Position numbers and translations under genes: made by a program. A model generated the notes under the pieces. It searched no databases, was not told where the DNA came from, and worked only from the letters and a program-made list of their open reading frames with translations. Of a DNA stretch of 53,682 nt, positions 43,537 to 52,580 are shown one piece after another; the stretch's first letter is position 1, and every line of letters begins with the position of its first letter. This stretch comes from Thermus scotoductus DSM 8553 (GTDB lineage Bacteria; Deinococcota; Deinococci; Deinococcales; Thermaceae): contig NZ_KB905738.1 in assembly GCF_000381045.1 (NCBI RefSeq), positions 1-53,682 of the forward strand. The letters are read 5' to 3'.

Positions 43537-44513
43537 AGAAGGCGCTTTTGGGGGAGGTGCTCACCGAGGAGGAGGCCCACGGCCTCATGCAGGCCATGAT
43601 GGCCGGGGAGCTTTCCCCCGTGCAGGTGGCGGGGGTGCTCACCGCCATGGCCCTGAGGGGGGAGACCCCCTCGGAGATCGCCGCCATGGCCCGGGCCATG
43701 CGGGAAGCGGCCCGGCGCATTCCCGTAAGCCGCAGGCCGCTTTTGGACATCGTGGGCACCGGGGGGGACCACAAGGGGCTTTTGAACCTCTCCACCCTGG
43801 GTGCCCTGGTGGCGGCGGCGGGAGGGGTGGCGGTGGCCAAGCACGGAAACCGGGCGGCCAGCTCAAGGGCGGGCTCGGCGGATCTCCTCGAGGCCCTGGG
43901 GGTGAACCTGGAGGCTTCCCCTGAGCGGGTGGGGGAGGCCATTGAGGCGCTGGGCTTTGGTTTCCTCTTCGCCCGGGTTTTCCACCCCGCCATGCGCCAC
44001 GTGGCCCCCGTGAGGGCCGAGCTGGGTATTCGCACGGTTTTCAACCTGCTTGGCCCCCTCACCAACCCTGCGGGGGCCGACCGGTATGTCCTTGGGGTTT
44101 TCAGCCCCCGGTGGCTTGCCCCCATGGCCGAGGCCCTGGGGCACCTGGGGGCCAAGGGGCTGGTGGTCCATGGGGAGGGGGCGGACGAGCTCATCCTGGG
44201 GGAGAACCAGGTGGTGGAGGTGGGGAAGGGAGCCTACACCCTGGTCCCCGAGGAGGTGGGGCTGGAGGCGTATCCCCTCGAGGCCCTAAAGGGCGGCTCC
44301 CCAGTGGAGAACGCCGAGCTGGCCAAAAGGATCCTAAGGGGGGAGGAGAAAGGCCCTCACGCCCAAGGGGTGGCCCTGGCGGCGGGGGCGGGCTTCTACG
44401 CGGCGGGCAAGGCGGCCACCCTGCGGGAGGGGGTGCGCCTGGCCCAGGAGGTCCTGGCCTCCGGGGAGGCCTACGGGCTTTTGGAGCGGTACGTGGCCTT
44501 CTTAAGGGGGTAG
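43524..44513 (+). CDS. trpD: Anthranilate phosphoribosyltransferase
   Basis: A 329-residue enzyme transferring ribose phosphate from PRPP to anthranilate. The PRPP loop is 'DIVGTGGDHKGLLNLSTL', and the substrate loop is 'VAKHGNRAASSRAGSADLLEALGV'. 'RTVFNLLGPLTNPAGADRYVLGV' is typical. The usual 'GGD' after 'GTG' is kept. It closes the trpE-G-D operon, followed by a strong hairpin; the remaining trp genes are elsewhere. Confidence 0.97.
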   Translation: MEAVKKALLGEVLTEEEAHGLMQAMMAGELSPVQVAGVLTAMALRGETPSEIAAMARAMREAARRIPVSRRPLLDIVGTGGDHKGLLNLSTLGALVAAAGGVAVAKHGNRAASSRAGSADLLEALGVNLEASPERVGEAIEALGFGFLFARVFHPAMRHVAPVRAELGIRTVFNLLGPLTNPAGADRYVLGVFSPRWLAPMAEALGHLGAKGLVVHGEGADELILGENQVVEVGKGAYTLVPEEVGLEAYPLEALKGGSPVENAELAKRILRGEEKGPHAQGVALAAGAGFYAAGKAATLREGVRLAQEVLASGEAYGLLERYVAFLRG

Positions 44514-44542
44514 GGCCCTGGAGACGGGATCTGCCAGGGCCT

Positions 44543-44568
44543 CCCACCCTGGCGAAGGCCAGGGTGGG
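44543..44568. terminator. Perfect 11 bp hairpin between trpD and purA
   Basis: CCCACCCTGGC (44543-44553) pairs with GCCAGGGTGGG (44558-44568) across a GAAG tetraloop. It lies between convergent genes and shares the CCCACCCTGG core with 7730-7756. There is no T-tract on either strand. Confidence 0.65.
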
Positions 44569-44579
44569 TTGGGGTGGCC

Positions 44580-45806
44580 TTAGACCCAGCTCACCGCCCC
44601 GAAGGTGTCCTCCCGTCTTGGGCTTGTGGAGAAGAGGACCACGGGCACCCCGGTGTATTCCTCAATAAGCTCCAGGTAGCGCCTTAAGGAGGGGGGAAGG
44701 TCCTCCCGGCTTCGCACCCCGGAAAGGTCCCCCCAGCCCTCCAGCTCCAGGTAGCGCACGGCCTCAGGGCTCGCCTCCCCGGGCCGGGCCCCATCCAGGT
44801 ACTCCACCGCCACCTTCACCTTTTCCAGGCCGGAAAGCACATCCAGCTTGGTGATGGCCAGGCCGTCAAAGCCGTTCACCTCACAGGCGTACTTGAGGGC
44901 CACCAGGTCCAGCCAGCCCACCCGCCTGGGCCTGCCCGTGGTGGTGCCGTATTCCCCGCCCCTTTCCCTTAAATAATGGGCCAGCTCCCCCTGAAGCTCC
45001 GTGGGGAAAGGGCCTTCCCCCACCCGGGTGGCGTAGGCCTTGGCCACCCCGTAGACCTTGGTGATGGCCTTGTGGTTTAGCCCTGTGCCCACCAGGATGC
45101 CTCCCACCGTGGGGTGGGAGCTGGTCACGTAGGGGTAGGTGCCGTAGTTGAGGTCCAGGAGGGTGGCCTGGGCCCCCTCAAAGAGAAGGCGCTTGCCCCG
45201 CTTCAGGGCCTCCCGCAAGAGGCTTCCGGTGTCCGCCACGAAGGGGGCCAGGACCTCCCGCATCCGGTAAAGGTCGGCCAGGGCCTTTTCCTCCGTGTCC
45301 CAGCCCGCTTCCCGGGTGGAGTTGGGTTTTTCCAAAAGGAGGCGGCGCACCCGTTCCCTTAACGCCTCCTCCTTTAAGAGGTCCCCGGCCCTTATCCCCA
45401 CCCTCCTGGCCCGGTCGGAGTAGGCGGGGCCGATGCCCCGGCCGGTGGTGCCCACGAAGTTATGGCGGCTTTCCACGTGCTTGTGGTGGGGAAGGACCAG
45501 GTGGGCCCGTTCCGAAACCAGCACCTGAGGGTTAAACCCCTCCTTTCTCAGGGCCGCAAGCTCCTCCTGGAAGCGGAAGGGATCTATGACCATCCCGTCC
45601 CCCAGGATGTTCACCGCATGGGGATGGATGACCCCTGAGGGCAAGAGGTTCAGCTTGAAGACCCGCCCCTCCGCCACCACCGTGTGGCCCGCGTTGGCCC
45701 CGCCTTGGTAGCGGATCACGTAATCGGCTTCCTGAGCGAGGGCATCCACCACCTTACCCTTGCCCTCGTCCCCCCACTGGGCTCCTATGATGGCGACTCC
45801 CGGCAT
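44580..45806 (-). CDS. purA: Adenylosuccinate synthetase
   Basis: A 408-residue GTP-dependent enzyme joining IMP and aspartate, the first step from IMP to AMP. The P-loop is 'GAQWGDEGKGKVVD' (8-21), the catalytic His is in 'GGANAGHTVV', and the IMP loop is 'VGTTGRGIGPAYSD'. 'FEGAQATLLDLNYGTYPYVTSSHP' and the GTP motif near 'TKLDVL' are present. It is slightly shorter than E. coli PurA (432). It follows the transporter gene by 11 bases in a minus-strand cluster of purine genes (hpt, purA). Confidence 0.96.
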   Translation of the reverse strand: MPGVAIIGAQWGDEGKGKVVDALAQEADYVIRYQGGANAGHTVVAEGRVFKLNLLPSGVIHPHAVNILGDGMVIDPFRFQEELAALRKEGFNPQVLVSERAHLVLPHHKHVESRHNFVGTTGRGIGPAYSDRARRVGIRAGDLLKEEALRERVRRLLLEKPNSTREAGWDTEEKALADLYRMREVLAPFVADTGSLLREALKRGKRLLFEGAQATLLDLNYGTYPYVTSSHPTVGGILVGTGLNHKAITKVYGVAKAYATRVGEGPFPTELQGELAHYLRERGGEYGTTTGRPRRVGWLDLVALKYACEVNGFDGLAITKLDVLSGLEKVKVAVEYLDGARPGEASPEAVRYLELEGWGDLSGVRSREDLPPSLRRYLELIEEYTGVPVVLFSTSPRREDTFGAVSWV

Positions 45807-45817
45807 CCCCTTAAAGC

Positions 45818-46486
45818 TTACGCCAAGCGGAAGGGATTGAAGTCCGTGTCCCGGTCGTAGACGTCAAGCCCTTCCACCCGCTTAAGGAAGCCCACCACCC
45901 CGTAGGTGATGGGGAGCATGAGGGCCTCCACCCCCACCTTGAACACGTAGTTGGAGAGGAAGACCGCAAGGAGCACCTCTTTGGGAAAGACCCCGTAGAA
46001 GGCCACCAGGAGGAAGATGCCGGTGTCCAACCCCTGGCCCACCAGGGTGGAGGTGAGGGCCCTTAGCCAGAAAAAGCGCCCTTCCGTCTTCACCTTAAGC
46101 TTGGCCAGGACGTAGGCGTTGGCGAACTCCCCCACGAAGTAGGCCAGGAGGCTTCCCAGGACGATCCTGGGGGTAAGGCCCAGAAGGAGGCCGAAGGCCT
46201 GAGCGAAGCGCTGGCTTTCCTCATCCTTGGGGGCGGGGAGGGCGGCTACCCCCTGGAAGGTGAGGGTGGCGAGGAGGAGGGCGAAAAAGCCAAGCCAAAT
46301 AACCCGGCGGCTACGGCGGTAGCCGTAGACCTCGGTGAGCACGTCCCCGAAGATGTAGGCCAAGGGGAAAAGCAGGGTGCCGCCGTCAAAGGTGAAGGGC
46401 CCCAGCACCACCAGCTTGGTGGAGGCCACGTTGGAAACCAAAAGCACGGCGGCGAAGAGAACGGCGATCAGGTCCAGGTACTTCAT
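45818..46486 (-). CDS. Queuosine precursor transporter (YhhQ/VUT family)
   Basis: A 222-residue membrane protein with about six helices. The N-terminal 'VLLVSNVASTKLVVLGPFTFDGGTLLFPLAYIFGDVLTEVYGYRRSRRVIW' and 'TSTLVGQGLDTGIFLLVAF' are the family signature. Family members import queuine or preQ0/preQ1 for tRNA queuosine. It overlaps the hpt stop (ATGA). Location next to purine salvage genes fits transport of a deazapurine, but the substrate is inferred. Confidence 0.92.
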   Translation of the reverse strand: MKYLDLIAVLFAAVLLVSNVASTKLVVLGPFTFDGGTLLFPLAYIFGDVLTEVYGYRRSRRVIWLGFFALLLATLTFQGVAALPAPKDEESQRFAQAFGLLLGLTPRIVLGSLLAYFVGEFANAYVLAKLKVKTEGRFFWLRALTSTLVGQGLDTGIFLLVAFYGVFPKEVLLAVFLSNYVFKVGVEALMLPITYGVVGFLKRVEGLDVYDRDTDFNPFRLA

Positions 46487-47019
46487 TCTTCCTCCGGGCG
46501 GATGGAGGTGATGAAGGGCAGGTTGCGGTCAAACTGGGCCCGGTCCAGGCCGTAGCCGTAGACGTAGGCGTCCTCGATCTCAAAGCCCAGGTAGTGGATG
46601 GGCACCTCCACCTGGCGCCGGCTGGGCTTGGAGAGGAGGGCGGCCACCCGCACCGAGGCGGGTTTGCGGGCCTCGAGGTAATCCAGGAGGTAGGAGAGGG
46701 TGAGCCCGGTGTCCACGATGTCCTCCACCACGATCACATCCCGGCCATGGATGGGGAGGCGGAGGTCCTTAAGGAGCTCCACCTCGCCGCTAGACTTGAA
46801 GGCGTTCCCGTAGGAGCTGATGGCGATGAAGTCCAGGGTCAGGGGCAGGGGGATAGCCCTGACCAAGTCGGCCATGAAGATGAAGGCCCCGTTCAACACG
46901 CAGATCAGATGGGGGGTTTTCCCCTGGTAGTCCTGGGCGATCTGGGCTCCCAGCTCTTTTACCCGCTTCTCTATGGCCTCGGCTGGGATTTGCACGGGTC
47001 CGTTCCCCGCAGTGAACAT
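46483..47019 (-). CDS. hpt: Hypoxanthine phosphoribosyltransferase
   Basis: A 178-residue purine salvage enzyme converting hypoxanthine or guanine with PRPP to IMP or GMP. It has the PRPP motif 'VIVVEDIVDTGLTLSYLL', 'VLNGAFIFMADLVRAI' and 'ISSYGNAFKSSGEV'. ATG 47019 is supported by TAGAAT seven bases upstream; the long open frame beyond it lies antisense-free but overlaps the rluB-like gene and is not coding. It feeds IMP to purA nearby. Confidence 0.94.
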   Translation of the reverse strand: MFTAGNGPVQIPAEAIEKRVKELGAQIAQDYQGKTPHLICVLNGAFIFMADLVRAIPLPLTLDFIAISSYGNAFKSSGEVELLKDLRLPIHGRDVIVVEDIVDTGLTLSYLLDYLEARKPASVRVAALLSKPSRRQVEVPIHYLGFEIEDAYVYGYGLDRAQFDRNLPFITSIRPEEE

Positions 47020-47024
47020 GGCCC

Positions 47025-47735
47025 TTATTCTACCGGGGTTTCCCGTAAAAGGGCTTCCACCTCCCTTGGCGAAAGTCGCCGCCACTTCCCCGGGGGTAGG
47101 TGGCCCAGGTAGATGGGTCCCACCTGGAGCCTGATGAGCCTCTTCACCGGGTAGCCCACGGCCTTCAACATCCTTCGTACCTCCCGCTTCCGGCCCTCCG
47201 CCAGGGTGAGGAGGGCACCCCCGGGAGCTGGCCGGCAGGCCAGGGCCCGGGCAGGGCCATCCTCGAGGTCCACTCCCTCTAAAAGCCGCTGACAAATGGC
47301 CAGGGGTAGGGTGCCCCTTTCGGTATAGACCCGGTAGACCTTCTTGACCCCGTAGCGGGGGTGGGTGAGGCGGAGGGTCAGGTGGCCGTCGTTGGTGAGG
47401 AGGAGGAGCCCCTCCGAGTCCCGGTCCAGGCGGCCTATGGGGTGCAGGCCCGGGATACTGGGCAGAAGGTCATAGACCGTCTTTTGGGCGTGGGGGTCAT
47501 GGCGGGTGGTGGTGTAGCCCCTGGGCTTGTGGAGGGCGAGGACGATCCTTTCCCGGGGGGGTTCCACGGGTTTCCCGTCCACCTCCACCACGTCCCCCGG
47601 GTTCACCTTTTGCCCCAAGACGGCCACCTTTCCGTTCACCCGCACCCGGCCTTGGCGGATAAGCTCCTCCGCCTTCCTGCGGCTTCCCACGCCGGCGCGG
47701 GCCAGGAAGGCCTGTAGGCGCAGGGGTTTCTCCAT
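47025..47735 (-). CDS. RluB-type rRNA pseudouridine synthase
   Basis: A 236-residue S4-domain pseudouridine synthase. The S4 domain (1-60) has 'RLQAFLARAGVGSRRKAEELIRQGRVRVNG', and the catalytic Asp is D104 in 'IGRLDRDSEGLLLLTNDG'. 'EGRKREVRRMLKAVGYPVKRLIRLQVG' closes the active site. It resembles RluB, which modifies 23S rRNA near position 2605, more than RsuA. ATG 47735 is chosen because it begins the S4 domain and lies one base after the crotonase stop. Confidence 0.9.
   Translation of the reverse strand: MEKPLRLQAFLARAGVGSRRKAEELIRQGRVRVNGKVAVLGQKVNPGDVVEVDGKPVEPPRERIVLALHKPRGYTTTRHDPHAQKTVYDLLPSIPGLHPIGRLDRDSEGLLLLTNDGHLTLRLTHPRYGVKKVYRVYTERGTLPLAICQRLLEGVDLEDGPARALACRPAPGGALLTLAEGRKREVRRMLKAVGYPVKRLIRLQVGPIYLGHLPPGKWRRLSPREVEALLRETPVE
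47027..47032 (-). promoter_or_regulatory. -10 element of hpt on the upstream stop codon
   Basis: Minus-strand TAGAAT (47032-47027) is made of the final codons GTA-GAA and the TAA stop of the RluB-like gene. The hpt ATG follows after seven bases. Confidence 0.5.
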
Positions 47736-47736
47736 G

Positions 47737-48522
47737 CTAGAACTGGGGTTTGCGCTTTTCCTTAAGCGCCCGTAGCCCTTCTTCCAATGCTTCTCCTTGG
47801 AACCCCAAAAACTCCAGGGCCAAGGACACCTCAAAGTGGGGCACGAAGGTGCGGAACCAGTTGTTCAGGGCGTGCTTGGTGAGGCTTAGGGCCTCCTTAG
47901 GGCCTTCGGCCAGGCGCGTGGCCACCTCGAGGGCCTTTTCGTAAACTCTTCCGTCCTCCACAGCCAAGGCCACGAGGCCCAGCCTTTCCGCCTCCTCTCC
48001 CGTCAGGGGCTCGTTCAGGAAGAGGTGGTACTTGGCCTTGGCCATGCCCACCAGGAGGGGCCACAGGAGGACCGCATGGTCCCCGGCTGCCACCCCAAGC
48101 CTAAGGTGACCGTCCAGAAGCCTGGCCTTCTTGCCCACCACCACCACGTCGCTGGCCAGAGCCAAGGCCAGCCCCGCTCCCACCGCCACCCCCTCCACCG
48201 CGGCCACCACCGGCCTGGGGAAGTCCATGGGCCCGAGCACCAGCTCCCTCGCCTCCCAAAAGACCCGCATCAAGGCTTGGTGGGAGGAGCGCATTTCCTC
48301 GATGAGGGCGAAGGAACCCCCGGCGGAGAAGACCCCACCCTCGCCCCTTAGGAGAACCGCCCTTATCCCTTCCAGCTCCCTTAAATCCTGCCAGATGCGG
48401 GCCAGGTCCCGGTGGGCTTCGGGGCCCAAGGCGTTAAGCTTTTCCCCTTTTAGGGTGATCTCCAGCACCCCGGGCCGGGGCCAGGTGAAGGAAAGGCTGG
48501 GGTAACGGCCTTCTAGGTCCAT
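47737..48522 (-). CDS. Crotonase family protein (enoyl-CoA hydratase/isomerase-like)
   Basis: A 261-residue acyl-CoA enzyme. The oxyanion region is 'GVFSAGGSFALIEEM', and the second is 'EGVAVGAGLALALASDVVVV'. In classical hydratases the second contains a Glu (GGGCE); here the position is Leu, so simple hydration is doubtful. 'LGVAAGDHAVLLWPLLVG' offers an Asp at the other acid position, as in some isomerases or thioesterase-like crotonases. The reaction is therefore open. It is the first gene of the minus-strand run toward rluB and hpt. GGAGG before the ATG serves as Shine-Dalgarno. Confidence 0.85.
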   Translation of the reverse strand: MDLEGRYPSLSFTWPRPGVLEITLKGEKLNALGPEAHRDLARIWQDLRELEGIRAVLLRGEGGVFSAGGSFALIEEMRSSHQALMRVFWEARELVLGPMDFPRPVVAAVEGVAVGAGLALALASDVVVVGKKARLLDGHLRLGVAAGDHAVLLWPLLVGMAKAKYHLFLNEPLTGEEAERLGLVALAVEDGRVYEKALEVATRLAEGPKEALSLTKHALNNWFRTFVPHFEVSLALEFLGFQGEALEEGLRALKEKRKPQF

Positions 48523-48552
48523 GCCTCCATTCTTTCCCCTGGCGGGTGGTGA

Positions 48553-48558
48553 TACAAT
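48553..48558 (+). promoter_or_regulatory. -10 element of truB
   Basis: TACAAT, nine bases before ATG 48568, in the 45 bp divergent gap with the crotonase gene. Confidence 0.45.
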
Positions 48559-48567
48559 CCCCTAGGC

Positions 48568-49506
48568 ATGGCCCTCTATGCGGTGGACAAGCCCCTCCAC
48601 CTCACCTCCCATGATGCGGTGGAGGAGGCGAGGCGCCTTCTTGGTACCCGCCGGGTGGGGCATACGGGAACCCTGGACCCCCTGGCCACGGGCCTTCTCC
48701 TTCTGGTTTCCGACGAGAGCACCAAGCTGGTTCCCTTCCTCTCGGGGGAGGACAAGGAGTACATCGCTTGGGTTTCCTTCGGGGCCACCACTCCCACCCT
48801 GGATGCGGAAGGGCCGGTGAGCGAGGAAGCGCCGGTGCGCTTTGACCGCAAGGACTTGGAAAGCGTTCTCCCTTCCTTTTTGAAGCTCAAGGAGCAGGTG
48901 CCTCCCCTCTACTCCGCCATCAAGGTGGGGGGGAAAAGGGCCTACGAGGCCGCTCGGGAGGGGAAGCCCTTGGAGCTTGGCCCGAGGCCGGTAAAGTACC
49001 TGGAGGTGGAACTCCTGGCCTTGGATCCTGAACCCATACCCCATCCCATCGCTCCTTCGGCCAAGGGCTGGCGGCTTGCGGAAAAGGGCGGGCGCAAGGT
49101 GGAGCTTCCCAGGCCCTTGGGGCCTTACCCCACCGCGGTGATCCGCCTGGTGGTGGGCCCCGGCACCTATGTGCGGGCCTTTGCCCGGGACCTGGGGGAA
49201 AGGCTCAAAACCAAGGCCTTTCTCTCGGGGTTGGTGCGCACCCGTATCGGCAAGGTGGGGCTGGAACGGGCGGTGAAGCTTTCCGAGCTTTCCCCGGAAA
49301 AGGCCATCCCTGAAACCGATATTCTGCCCTTTCCCGTGGTGGAGCTTTCCCACACCGAGGCCCGGCGCGTTTTGGAGGGGGTTCCGCTGCCCATTCCCGC
49401 CCTGGGCTACGTGGCCTTGGTGGATTCCCGGAGAAGGCTTCTAGCCATCGCCGAGGGGGATGGCTTCAAGCTCAAGATAAGGCGTGTCTTTGTCAAGGAG
49501 GCGTAG
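48568..49506 (+). CDS. truB: tRNA pseudouridine-55 synthase
   Basis: A 312-residue enzyme making pseudouridine 55 in the T-loop of tRNAs. The N-terminal '[23 protein letters not shown]' and the catalytic motif '[14 protein letters not shown]' (D37) are intact. '[21 protein letters not shown]' and '[12 protein letters not shown]' are typical. The C-terminal 70 residues form a PUA-like domain ('[18 protein letters not shown]'). It ends one base before the alanine dehydrogenase start. Confidence 0.96.
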   Translation: MALYAVDKPLHLTSHDAVEEARRLLGTRRVGHTGTLDPLATGLLLLVSDESTKLVPFLSGEDKEYIAWVSFGATTPTLDAEGPVSEEAPVRFDRKDLESVLPSFLKLKEQVPPLYSAIKVGGKRAYEAAREGKPLELGPRPVKYLEVELLALDPEPIPHPIAPSAKGWRLAEKGGRKVELPRPLGPYPTAVIRLVVGPGTYVRAFARDLGERLKTKAFLSGLVRTRIGKVGLERAVKLSELSPEKAIPETDILPFPVVELSHTEARRVLEGVPLPIPALGYVALVDSRRRLLAIAEGDGFKLKIRRVFVKEA

Positions 49507-49507
49507 T

Positions 49508-50617
49508 ATGGTGATCGGCGTACCCAAAGAGATCAAGACCCTGGAAAACCGCGTGGCCATGACCCCAGGTGGGGTGGAAAGCCTGGTCAAGCGGGGGCAT
49601 ACCGTCTTGGTGGAGCGGGGGGCGGGTGTGGGCTCCGGCCTATCCGATGCCGAGTACGAGCGGGCGGGGGCCGAGCTGGTGAGCCGGGAAGAGGCCTGGG
49701 GGGCGGAGATGGTGGTGAAGGTGAAGGAGCCCCTCCCTGAGGAGTATCCCTTTTTGCGCCCCGGGCTTATCCTCTTTACCTATCTGCACCTGGCCGCTGA
49801 CCGCCTTCTCACCGAGGCCATGCTGCAAAGCGGGGTCACGGGGATAGCCTACGAAACCGTGCAGCTTCCCGATGGCTCCCTGCCCCTCCTGGTGCCCATG
49901 AGCGAGGTGGCGGGGCGCATGGCCCCCCAGGTGGGGGCCCAGTTCCTGGAGAAGCCCCACGGGGGGCGGGGGGTACTTCTCGGGGGGGTTCCCGGGGTGG
50001 CCCCGGCCAGCGTGGTCATCCTGGGGGGTGGCACCGTGGGCACCAACGCCGCCAAGATCGCCTTGGGCATGGGGGCCCAGGTGACCATCCTGGACGTGAA
50101 CCACAAGCGCCTCCAGTATCTGGACGATATCTTTGGGGGCCGGGTCATCACCCTCACCGCCACCGAGGCCAACATCAAGAAGAGCATCCAGCACGCCGAC
50201 CTCCTCATCGGGGCGGTCTTGGTGCCGGGGGCCAAGGCCCCCAAGCTGGTCACCCGGGATATGCTTCCCCTCATGAAGGAGGGCTCGGTGATCGTGGATG
50301 TGGCCGTGGACCAAGGGGGATGTGTGGAGACCATCCGCCCCACCACCCACGCCGAGCCCACCTATGTGGTGGAAGGGGTGGTGCACTACGGGGTGGCCAA
50401 CATGCCGGGAGCGGTGCCCAGGACCAGTACCTTTGCCCTCACCAACCAGACCCTCCCCTACGTGCTGAAGCTGGCGGAGAAGGGCCTTCAAGCCCTCCTG
50501 GAGGATGGCGCTCTTCTTAGGGGCTTGAACACCCACCAAGGGCTTCTCACCCATCCCGGGGTGGCGGAGGCCTTCGGCCTGCCCTATACTCCCCCGGAGG
50601 AGGCCCTAAGGAGGTAG
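49508..50617 (+). CDS. ald: Alanine dehydrogenase
   Basis: A 369-residue NAD-dependent enzyme converting alanine to pyruvate and ammonia. It has R15 ('[11 protein letters not shown]'), K73 ('VVKVKEP') and H94 ('TYLHLAAD'), the substrate and catalytic residues of the family. The NAD motif is '[20 protein letters not shown]'. '[18 protein letters not shown]' is diagnostic. ATG 49508 directly follows the truB stop; an upstream in-frame start inside truB is rejected. It probably shares the truB transcript. Confidence 0.96.
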   Translation: MVIGVPKEIKTLENRVAMTPGGVESLVKRGHTVLVERGAGVGSGLSDAEYERAGAELVSREEAWGAEMVVKVKEPLPEEYPFLRPGLILFTYLHLAADRLLTEAMLQSGVTGIAYETVQLPDGSLPLLVPMSEVAGRMAPQVGAQFLEKPHGGRGVLLGGVPGVAPASVVILGGGTVGTNAAKIALGMGAQVTILDVNHKRLQYLDDIFGGRVITLTATEANIKKSIQHADLLIGAVLVPGAKAPKLVTRDMLPLMKEGSVIVDVAVDQGGCVETIRPTTHAEPTYVVEGVVHYGVANMPGAVPRTSTFALTNQTLPYVLKLAEKGLQALLEDGALLRGLNTHQGLLTHPGVAEAFGLPYTPPEEALRR

Positions 50618-50618
50618 G

Positions 50619-50960
50619 ATGCAAGGACGGGTGACGGTAACCGAAAGGGCTTTGGCCTCCCTTCTGGCCCTGGCGGCCCATGAGGTGCCGGGGGTGGTGG
50701 GGATGGCTCCGGCAGGGCTTAAGGACCAGGTGGTGCGCATCCTGGGGCGGCAGGAGGCCAGCGAGGGCGTGGTGGTGCGCCAGGACCCTGCCAACCCGGG
50801 TAAGTACACGGCGGACTTCTACGTGGTGGTGGCGGTGGGGACCCGGATTCCCACGGTGGTGGAGTCCTTGGCGGAGCGGGTAGCCTTTGCTGCCAAAAAA
50901 CTGGCCGGGGTGGAGCTTTCCCAGGTGCGGGTGCACGTGGTGGGGGTGGGGCGTGGGTAG
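50619..50960 (+). CDS. Asp23/Gls24 family envelope stress protein
   Basis: A 113-residue protein of the Asp23 family: 'RVTVTERALASLLALAAHEVPGVVGMAP' and 'FYVVVAVGTRIPTVVESLAERVAFAAKKLAGVELSQVRVHVVGV'. In Firmicutes an asp23-like gene often precedes fakA, and the same pairing is kept here. The role is membrane-related stress or accessory to fatty-acid kinase. It follows ald by one base and overlaps fakA by 8 bases. Confidence 0.9.
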   Translation: MQGRVTVTERALASLLALAAHEVPGVVGMAPAGLKDQVVRILGRQEASEGVVVRQDPANPGKYTADFYVVVAVGTRIPTVVESLAERVAFAAKKLAGVELSQVRVHVVGVGRG

Positions 50961-52518
50961 CCTAAGGCCGGAGGAAGTGGCCGAGGCCTTCCGCTATGCC
51001 ACGGACTGGTTTTCCGTGTTCGTGGAGGAGATCAACGCCCTCAACGTCTACCCCGTCCCCGATGGGGATACGGGCACCAACATGCACCTCACCCTCCAGT
51101 CCGCCCGGCGGGAGCTGGATCTGGCCGACACCTCCAAGATGCCCGAGGTGGCCCGGGCCATCGCCTACGGGAGCCTTTTGGGAGCCCGGGGGAACAGCGG
51201 GGTGATCCTTTCCCAGATCCTGAAGGGGTTCAGCGAGGTCCTCCGCAAAAAGGAGGTGCTGGATGCTCCCACCCTGGCTGAGGCCCTGCGCCTGGGGGCG
51301 GAAACCGGCTATAGGGCGGTGATGAAGCCGGTGGAGGGCACCATCCTCACCGTGGCCCGGGCGGCTGGGGAAGGGGCCCAAGGGGAGACCCTCGAGGAAA
51401 CCCTGGAAAATGCCCTTGGTGCAGCCCAAAGGGCCCTGGAGAAGACCCCGGACCTCCTTCCCGTGCTGAAGCAGGCGGGGGTGGTGGACGCTGGGGGTGC
51501 GGGGTACGTGCGCTTTTTGGAAGGCATCCGGGGATACCTCCTTAGGCTCCCCCTGCCCGAGCCCCCCAAGGTGGAGCGCTACGCCCAGACCGCCTTCGCC
51601 ACCGAGGAGTTTGGCTACTGCACCGAGTTCCTCATGGAGGGGGTGGAGGTGCCCGTAGAGCGGATCCGGGAGGTGGTGGCGCCTTTCGGGGATTCCCTGC
51701 TTCTGGTGGGGGCCGAGGGCTATATGAAGGGGCACATCCATACCGACGACCCCGATGGCCTCCTGGCCACCGTGGCCCGCTTCGGCCGCATGGTGCGCAC
51801 CAAGGTGGAGGACATGACCGAGCAACACACGGAGATCCTGGCCATGGCGGGGGCCGGGGAGGAAGCCCCTCCCCCCACGGGCCTGGTGGTGGTGGCCCTG
51901 GGGCATGGCCCGAGTCGGGTCTTCCGCAGCCTGGGGGCCCGGGTGGTGGCGGGAGGGCAGACGCAAAACCCCAGCGTGGAGGACCTGCTTTCCGCCATCA
52001 GGAGCGTGGCCAGCCCCAAGGTGATCCTCCTGCCCAACAACCCCAACGTCTTCCTGGCGGCGGAGAAGGCGGCGGAGCTCGCTAAGGAGCTAGGCAAAGA
52101 GGTGTACGTGCTCAAAACCCGCACCCTGGGCCAGGGCCTGGCGGCGGCCGTGCGCTACTTTCCCGAGGTGGAAGCGGAGGAGCTTCTTCCGGAGATGGAG
52201 GAAGCCATGAAGGGGGCGGTGACCCTCGAGGTCACCTGGGCCAGCCGGGACGCCGAGGTGGACGGGGTAAAGGTCCTGAAGGATAAGCCCATCGGGCTTC
52301 TAGATGGCAGGCTGGTCCTCATGGGGGAAACCCCCGAGGAGGTGCTGGAGGGCCTTATCCGCCTGGCCGGGGAAGGTAAGGAGATCCTCACCCTTTTCCT
52401 GGGTCCCAACACCCCCAAGGAAAAGGCCGAGGAAGTGGCCAGGAAGTTCCCGGGGCTCGTGGTGGAGATCCTTCCCGGCGGGCCCGAGCTCTACGCCTAC
52501 CTGGGGGTTTTGGAGTAG
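50953..52518 (+). CDS. fakA: Fatty acid kinase subunit A (DhaL-like, DAK2)
   Basis: A 521-residue ATP-binding subunit. The N-terminal DhaL domain (1-200) has 'NVYPVPDGDTGTNMHLTL' (Asp cluster for Mg-ATP) and 'GARGNSGVILSQILKG'. The middle part has 'EFGYCTEFLMEG' and 'KGHIHTDDP'; the C-terminal part has 'ILLPNNPNVFLAAEKAAEL'. With a FakB carrier it phosphorylates fatty acids for phospholipid synthesis; no fakB (DegV) gene is in the window. GTG 50953 overlaps the asp23 stop; the longer frame upstream lies inside asp23. Confidence 0.9.
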   Translation: MGSLRPEEVAEAFRYATDWFSVFVEEINALNVYPVPDGDTGTNMHLTLQSARRELDLADTSKMPEVARAIAYGSLLGARGNSGVILSQILKGFSEVLRKKEVLDAPTLAEALRLGAETGYRAVMKPVEGTILTVARAAGEGAQGETLEETLENALGAAQRALEKTPDLLPVLKQAGVVDAGGAGYVRFLEGIRGYLLRLPLPEPPKVERYAQTAFATEEFGYCTEFLMEGVEVPVERIREVVAPFGDSLLLVGAEGYMKGHIHTDDPDGLLATVARFGRMVRTKVEDMTEQHTEILAMAGAGEEAPPPTGLVVVALGHGPSRVFRSLGARVVAGGQTQNPSVEDLLSAIRSVASPKVILLPNNPNVFLAAEKAAELAKELGKEVYVLKTRTLGQGLAAAVRYFPEVEAEELLPEMEEAMKGAVTLEVTWASRDAEVDGVKVLKDKPIGLLDGRLVLMGETPEEVLEGLIRLAGEGKEILTLFLGPNTPKEKAEEVARKFPGLVVEILPGGPELYAYLGVLE

Positions 52519-52580
52519 CCTAAAGAAAGCCTAAGCTCCTTCCCCCTTTCCCTAGGTATCCTTAAGGAGAAGGGGGATTT

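Noticed and set aside
47020-47295. N-terminal extension of hpt
   Set aside because: It lies within the RluB-like gene; ATG 47019 has a -10 seven bases upstream and begins the conserved protein.
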